Both the position numbers and the translations under genes were made by a program. From contig JBOZIK010000001.1 of the NCBI GenBank assembly GCA_051453625.1, forward strand, positions 84,090,548 through 84,112,067: a stretch of DNA of 21,520 bases, written 5' to 3'. The notes beneath the pieces are model-generated. The model made no database searches, was not told the DNA's origin, and worked only from the letters and a program-made list of their open reading frames with translations. Shown here piece by piece: positions 18,681 through 21,520 of this stretch (position 1 is the stretch's first letter; each line of letters begins with the position of its first letter). This DNA comes from Welwitschia mirabilis (lineage: Eukaryota > Gnetophyta > Gnetopsida > Welwitschiales).

Positions 18681-18791
18681 CTGACTCCCTATGATACTTC
18701 ATCATCTCATTGACTTCATCCATGCTTCTCCAAGGGCTAATGCAATTTGATTTCTTTGCATTAACAATGAAATGAGAAATCATATTCCTCA
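18681..18791 (-). CDS. Exon-like segment, unknown protein
   Basis: On the minus strand a pyrimidine-rich acceptor (TTTCTCTTTTAG) ends at 18792 and a donor (TCAG/GTAAAT) starts at 18680. The 111 bp between them is open and would be a symmetric phase 1-1 exon. It encodes RNMISHFIVNAKKSN, then CISPWRSMDEVNEMM, then KYHRES. The segment is polar and charged with a plausible WRSMDEVNEMMKYHRE helix. No family is recognised. The longer open frame 18658-18873 includes this segment with hydrophobic ends that look intronic. Without transcript evidence it remains a candidate only. Confidence 0.3.
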
Positions 18792-18873
18792 CTAAAAGAG
18801 AAAGATTTTCAATTACAAAGATGATTAGTGCTTTAATGCATGAATACAGAAGTAATACAATTGATTTACTCAC

Positions 18874-20182
18874 AAAATGTGGATGAAGTAGTATATCTCA
18901 ATCTTTGATTGCTGAAGTAGATAAGGGATGAAGTCGAAGGGATAGGATTCAATTTAAACATAACCTTATGGAGTATTATGCTAAACATAAATTAAAAGAA
19001 AAATTACTTATTATATAAGAGGTTTTTAAAGAACATTCCAAAAGGACTTGCCCCTTTGATTGCATACTGGTGAGCTTATCAGAACATTCACAAGTTTGAA
19101 TATTGCTAAGAAACAAAGAAAAAGTTGAGGAAATGGAGAATGCTAAACCTAAGATCCCAAATTTGATTAAAGTAAATGAGAGCAAGGAAAAGTAAACGAG
19201 ATGTTTAGATTTTCCAAATCTTCAATGATGATCATACAAATTAATTATCTTCATTAACCAAAAAAATTTATATTCTTGCAAGAAATGGTAAAAGGATTTA
19301 TTCTAGTCTTTTTTATTATCAAATAAAGAAAGCTGCAATGTTTGAAATATGTGATTATTAAATACTATGGTAGAAACATTAAAATCCTCTATGAAATGCC
19401 AGAAGATGATGTTTAGGCAAGGAAATGGACAAAAGTAGAAAGAAAATCCCTAAGATGTACATATATAGAAATGTCAAAATATAGAAGAAATGCAAGCAGA
19501 AATTTGCACAAGCCTTAAATTGTTTACATAGTTGAAGAAATGCTTCCTAGTTTTAACAGAAGTCTAGATGCTCTATAGTCTCTAAGACAGATCCATGATC
19601 ATTGATGCCATCCTATTGAATTCTTCACTAAAAATATGAGATGAAGGATTTACCATAGTGAAATTCAAGAAAGTTGCCAAAGAAAAATTACAAGATACAG
19701 GAGGAGATGAAGAAGAAGAATCATAGTAATATTACGAATCTGAGATAAAATTCCTTAAGCTCTTAGATATAACCCTATGCAATTTAGGTAAGGTAGTACA
19801 CCAAACATCTATAAAATCATGGAAACCAGACATGCTATATCAAGGATTCCTTAAGGTATTAGAGGTGAAAATCATAGATCTAACTAAGAAATCTTTAGAA
19901 GCATGAATCATAGTAGACGGATGATCACTATAGCATAGAAATGATATGCCATTAATACTGTTTCATGGCCTCCACTCTTTCATCCCTTATTTTGGCTTAT
20001 GGACATGAAACTTATCTGAGTTTAAAGTTCCACTAGTTTTAAGTGATTCCTTAAAGAGCAACAAGAAGTCTTTAGCTATAAATATGGTGCTATAATAGGT
20101 GAGGGCATTTGCAGACATTGAGAAGGTAAAGAAGGTTCACTAGATTCACCATGAGAAGGATAAGATCAAGAACTGGAGGTAA
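18874..20182. other. Unassigned region, possible broken coding sequence on plus strand
   Basis: On the plus strand, short stretches look protein-like but are cut by stops and frame changes: IKYYGRNIKILYEMPEDDV then KWTKVERKSLR near 19360-19440, and KKVAKEKLQDTGGDEEEES near 19670-19725. I do not recognise a family. A minus-strand frame at 18976-19185 is unrecognised. On the minus strand the region could equally be intronic sequence of the candidate gene. Confidence 0.3.
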
Positions 20183-20254
20183 TTATTTATAGTTATTTGG
20201 ATTATGAAAAAAGTATTTGAGGATGGAATTACATTCTAACGCCTTCAGAATCAT
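20183..20254 (-). CDS. Short frame after a candidate leader intron
   Basis: Minus-strand ATG at 20254, 23 codons (starts MILKALECNSILKYFF), stop at 20183. It begins 52 bp after the acceptor at 20307. It could be the start of a coding region continued by another exon, or a chance frame. No family recognised. Confidence 0.15.
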   Translation of the reverse strand: MILKALECNSILKYFFHNPNNYK

Positions 20255-20306
20255 AATGACTCCTCTAAAACCCTATCCAAGAAAAATCCTTCCCCTATTT
20301 TATCTC

Positions 20307-20783
20307 CTGCAAGACCAAATACACATAGAAGAATACTATAAATTATGAAATGAAATAAAGAAAGGACATAGCTTGCAATAATCACTCTTTTGTTTTTTCC
20401 TCTCTTTCATTTTCGTAGGCTGTTCTATGCTCAACACTATAATCAATTCTTGTTGGCTTTGAAATTGAGATTTCTCTTGTTCATCTGTTACAAGCATCTT
20501 AACCTTCTTTATGGCTAGCAAATTCATGAAAGCAGATTTTAGGCTAGGGTCATAGAGCCTTCATAATTGAAATTAGGATTTCTTCAAATAGGGTTTACAA
20601 GAAAAAAGGGGAACTATTATTGGCTAGAAGAGAGGGAAAGAAGGCATAAACAGCATTCTTTCTCTAAAGGGAGGTAAAGGAACGCTCAGAGGAACAACTG
20701 AGCCCGATGTAGGGTTCCTTGGACACTTTGACATTGCCCGAAATTTTTTTTTTTCCAATGTGAAAGAAGCTACGCTCACTTAC
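20307..20783 (-). other. Candidate 477-bp intron in a leader
   Basis: Minus-strand donor ATT/GTAAGTG starts at 20783 and acceptor GGTCTTGCAG ends at 20307. Both match plant consensus well. It lies about 100 bp downstream of the telo-box at 20880-20887. Frames inside it (20336-20527, 63 aa, Lys/Gln-rich; 20624-20734, 36 aa, Pro-rich) are unrecognised and may be intronic or alternative coding starts. Confidence 0.25.
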
Positions 20784-20879
20784 AATTAGGCTACAAGAAA
20801 CATGTAAAAAAGCTACACGCAGCTAAATGTTTTGGATTCTAAAAATCCTAGTTCCTCAGCTTCTATGCATGAAAAACCT

Positions 20880-20964
20880 AACCCTAAAGCCAACCATTGC
20901 TTAGATTTCTCTTATGGCCTATAATTTTTAGGCTTCTCTATTTAAATAGCAATGCTGAGGCCCA
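20880..20964 (-). promoter_or_regulatory. Promoter-like module: site II, TATA-like palindrome, telo-box
   Basis: On the minus strand the order is TGGGCC (20964-20959), CTATTTAAATAG (20949-20938, a perfect 12-bp palindrome containing TATTTAAA), then TTAGGGTT (20887-20880, the telo-box core AACCCTAA on the plus strand). In plants, site II (TGGGCC/T) and telo-box elements often occur together upstream of ribosomal-protein and other housekeeping genes, with the telo-box near the transcription start. The spacing here fits. It may also be an LTR promoter or coincidence; no coding region downstream has been identified with certainty. Confidence 0.4.
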
Positions 20965-21483
20965 CTTAATGAGATTCTTATTAAAGAATATCAAAACAAA
21001 GGGCTTCATAGGCTTTAATGAGAGATGAAGCTATCAGATTTGCTTCCTCAATGCATTGCTCTAAAGCCTACTTGATTATAGGCCTTGTTTCTTAACTCTC
21101 CCCACTCTGCATCTTGACATTGTTAGCCTAAATGAAAATTTTTCTTATAGTCAGATTTCTACAACTTCATTGTATCCTCTTAATGCATTTTTATAGTCAT
21201 AGTTTATTGCATTTCCATTAAGAAGGTAAGACAAGGGAGGTACTCAGCATCTAAAATGTAATGGAAAGGTCTAGAGGATGGTAAGGGCCCAACTCCAACT
21301 AGTAACGCCAATGATAGTAGGTGTTCCAAAGAAAGAGATTTAAGGAGGAAAGGCTTATGATAATATGTTTCATATGAAATAATCCTTAATTAGTGCCTAT
21401 GACACATGTGGCATTTACAAGCATGCATAATAGCTTTTATTCCAATGAGGTTATTTAGCATAATGGCAAAAACAGTTGAGGTT
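20965..21483. other. Unassigned region upstream of the promoter-like module
   Basis: No coding match on either strand. Slightly less AT-rich than the repeats to the left. It could contain further upstream regulatory sequence if the minus-strand gene is real. Confidence 0.4.
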
Positions 21484-21520
21484 TATATATATATATATAT
21501 ATATGTATGCATGTATGTAT
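21484..21520. repeat. TA/TATG microsatellite
   Basis: About ten TA dinucleotides (21484-21504) followed by GTATGCATGTATGTAT, running to the window end, so its full length is unknown. Confidence 0.95.

Noticed and set aside
1-21520. CRISPR array, bacterial operon, rRNA or tRNA genes
   Set aside because: No regular repeat-spacer arrays, ribosome-binding-site-led gene strings or cloverleaf/rRNA sequence were seen; the content is plant transposon sequence.

Overview
The window looks like plant nuclear heterochromatin, not a gene cluster. It is AT-rich and CpG-poor, it has N-filled assembly gaps (4905-5312, 11038-11047, 13565-13927), and I found no long intact reading frame. What can be recognised is mainly decayed Ty3/gypsy LTR retrotransposons of Athila-like type. 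Evidence for that type is gag, protease, RT, RNase H and integrase similarity, a long 3' non-coding region before the polypurine tract, and a degenerate primer-binding site of the tRNA-Asp type. Species cannot be fixed from this sequence; an angiosperm or gymnosperm fits.

Layout. (1) 1-2215, minus strand: broken RT, RNase H and integrase of copy A, whose 3' end lies beyond the window start. (2) About 2330-3680, minus strand: an LTR with TATA box, poly(A) signal and an internal tandem duplication, followed (in plus coordinates) by its polypurine tract, a long 3' non-coding region and the integrase/RNase H remains of copy B up to 7616. (3) 7617-13375, plus strand: element C, inserted into the RNase H region of copy B. 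It has a complete 5' LTR, PBS, gag and protease remains, a 3' non-coding region, a polypurine tract and a truncated 3' LTR. RT, RNase H and integrase are missing. (4) 13376-16308, minus strand: probably a long LTR of a different element, with a TATA box, three 37-bp repeats upstream of it and a family of about 29-nt repeats downstream. (5) 16309-18300: unassigned AT-rich sequence. (6) 18300-21000: unassigned sequence with hints of a minus-strand gene. These are a promoter-like module near 20.9 kb (TGGGCC, TATA-like palindrome, telo-box), a possible leader intron, and a 111-bp exon-like segment near 18.7 kb. (7) 21484-21520: a TA/TATG microsatellite.

Nothing here works together as a pathway. 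The sequence mostly records nested insertion followed by decay. Many diagnostic positions (PBS, gag zinc knuckle, protease and integrase active sites) appear lost by single C-to-T or G-to-A changes, as expected for long-methylated plant repeats. Two of the three gaps have duplicated flanks and are probably assembly artefacts at least in part. All similarity statements come from reading and recall of family motifs; no database search was run.
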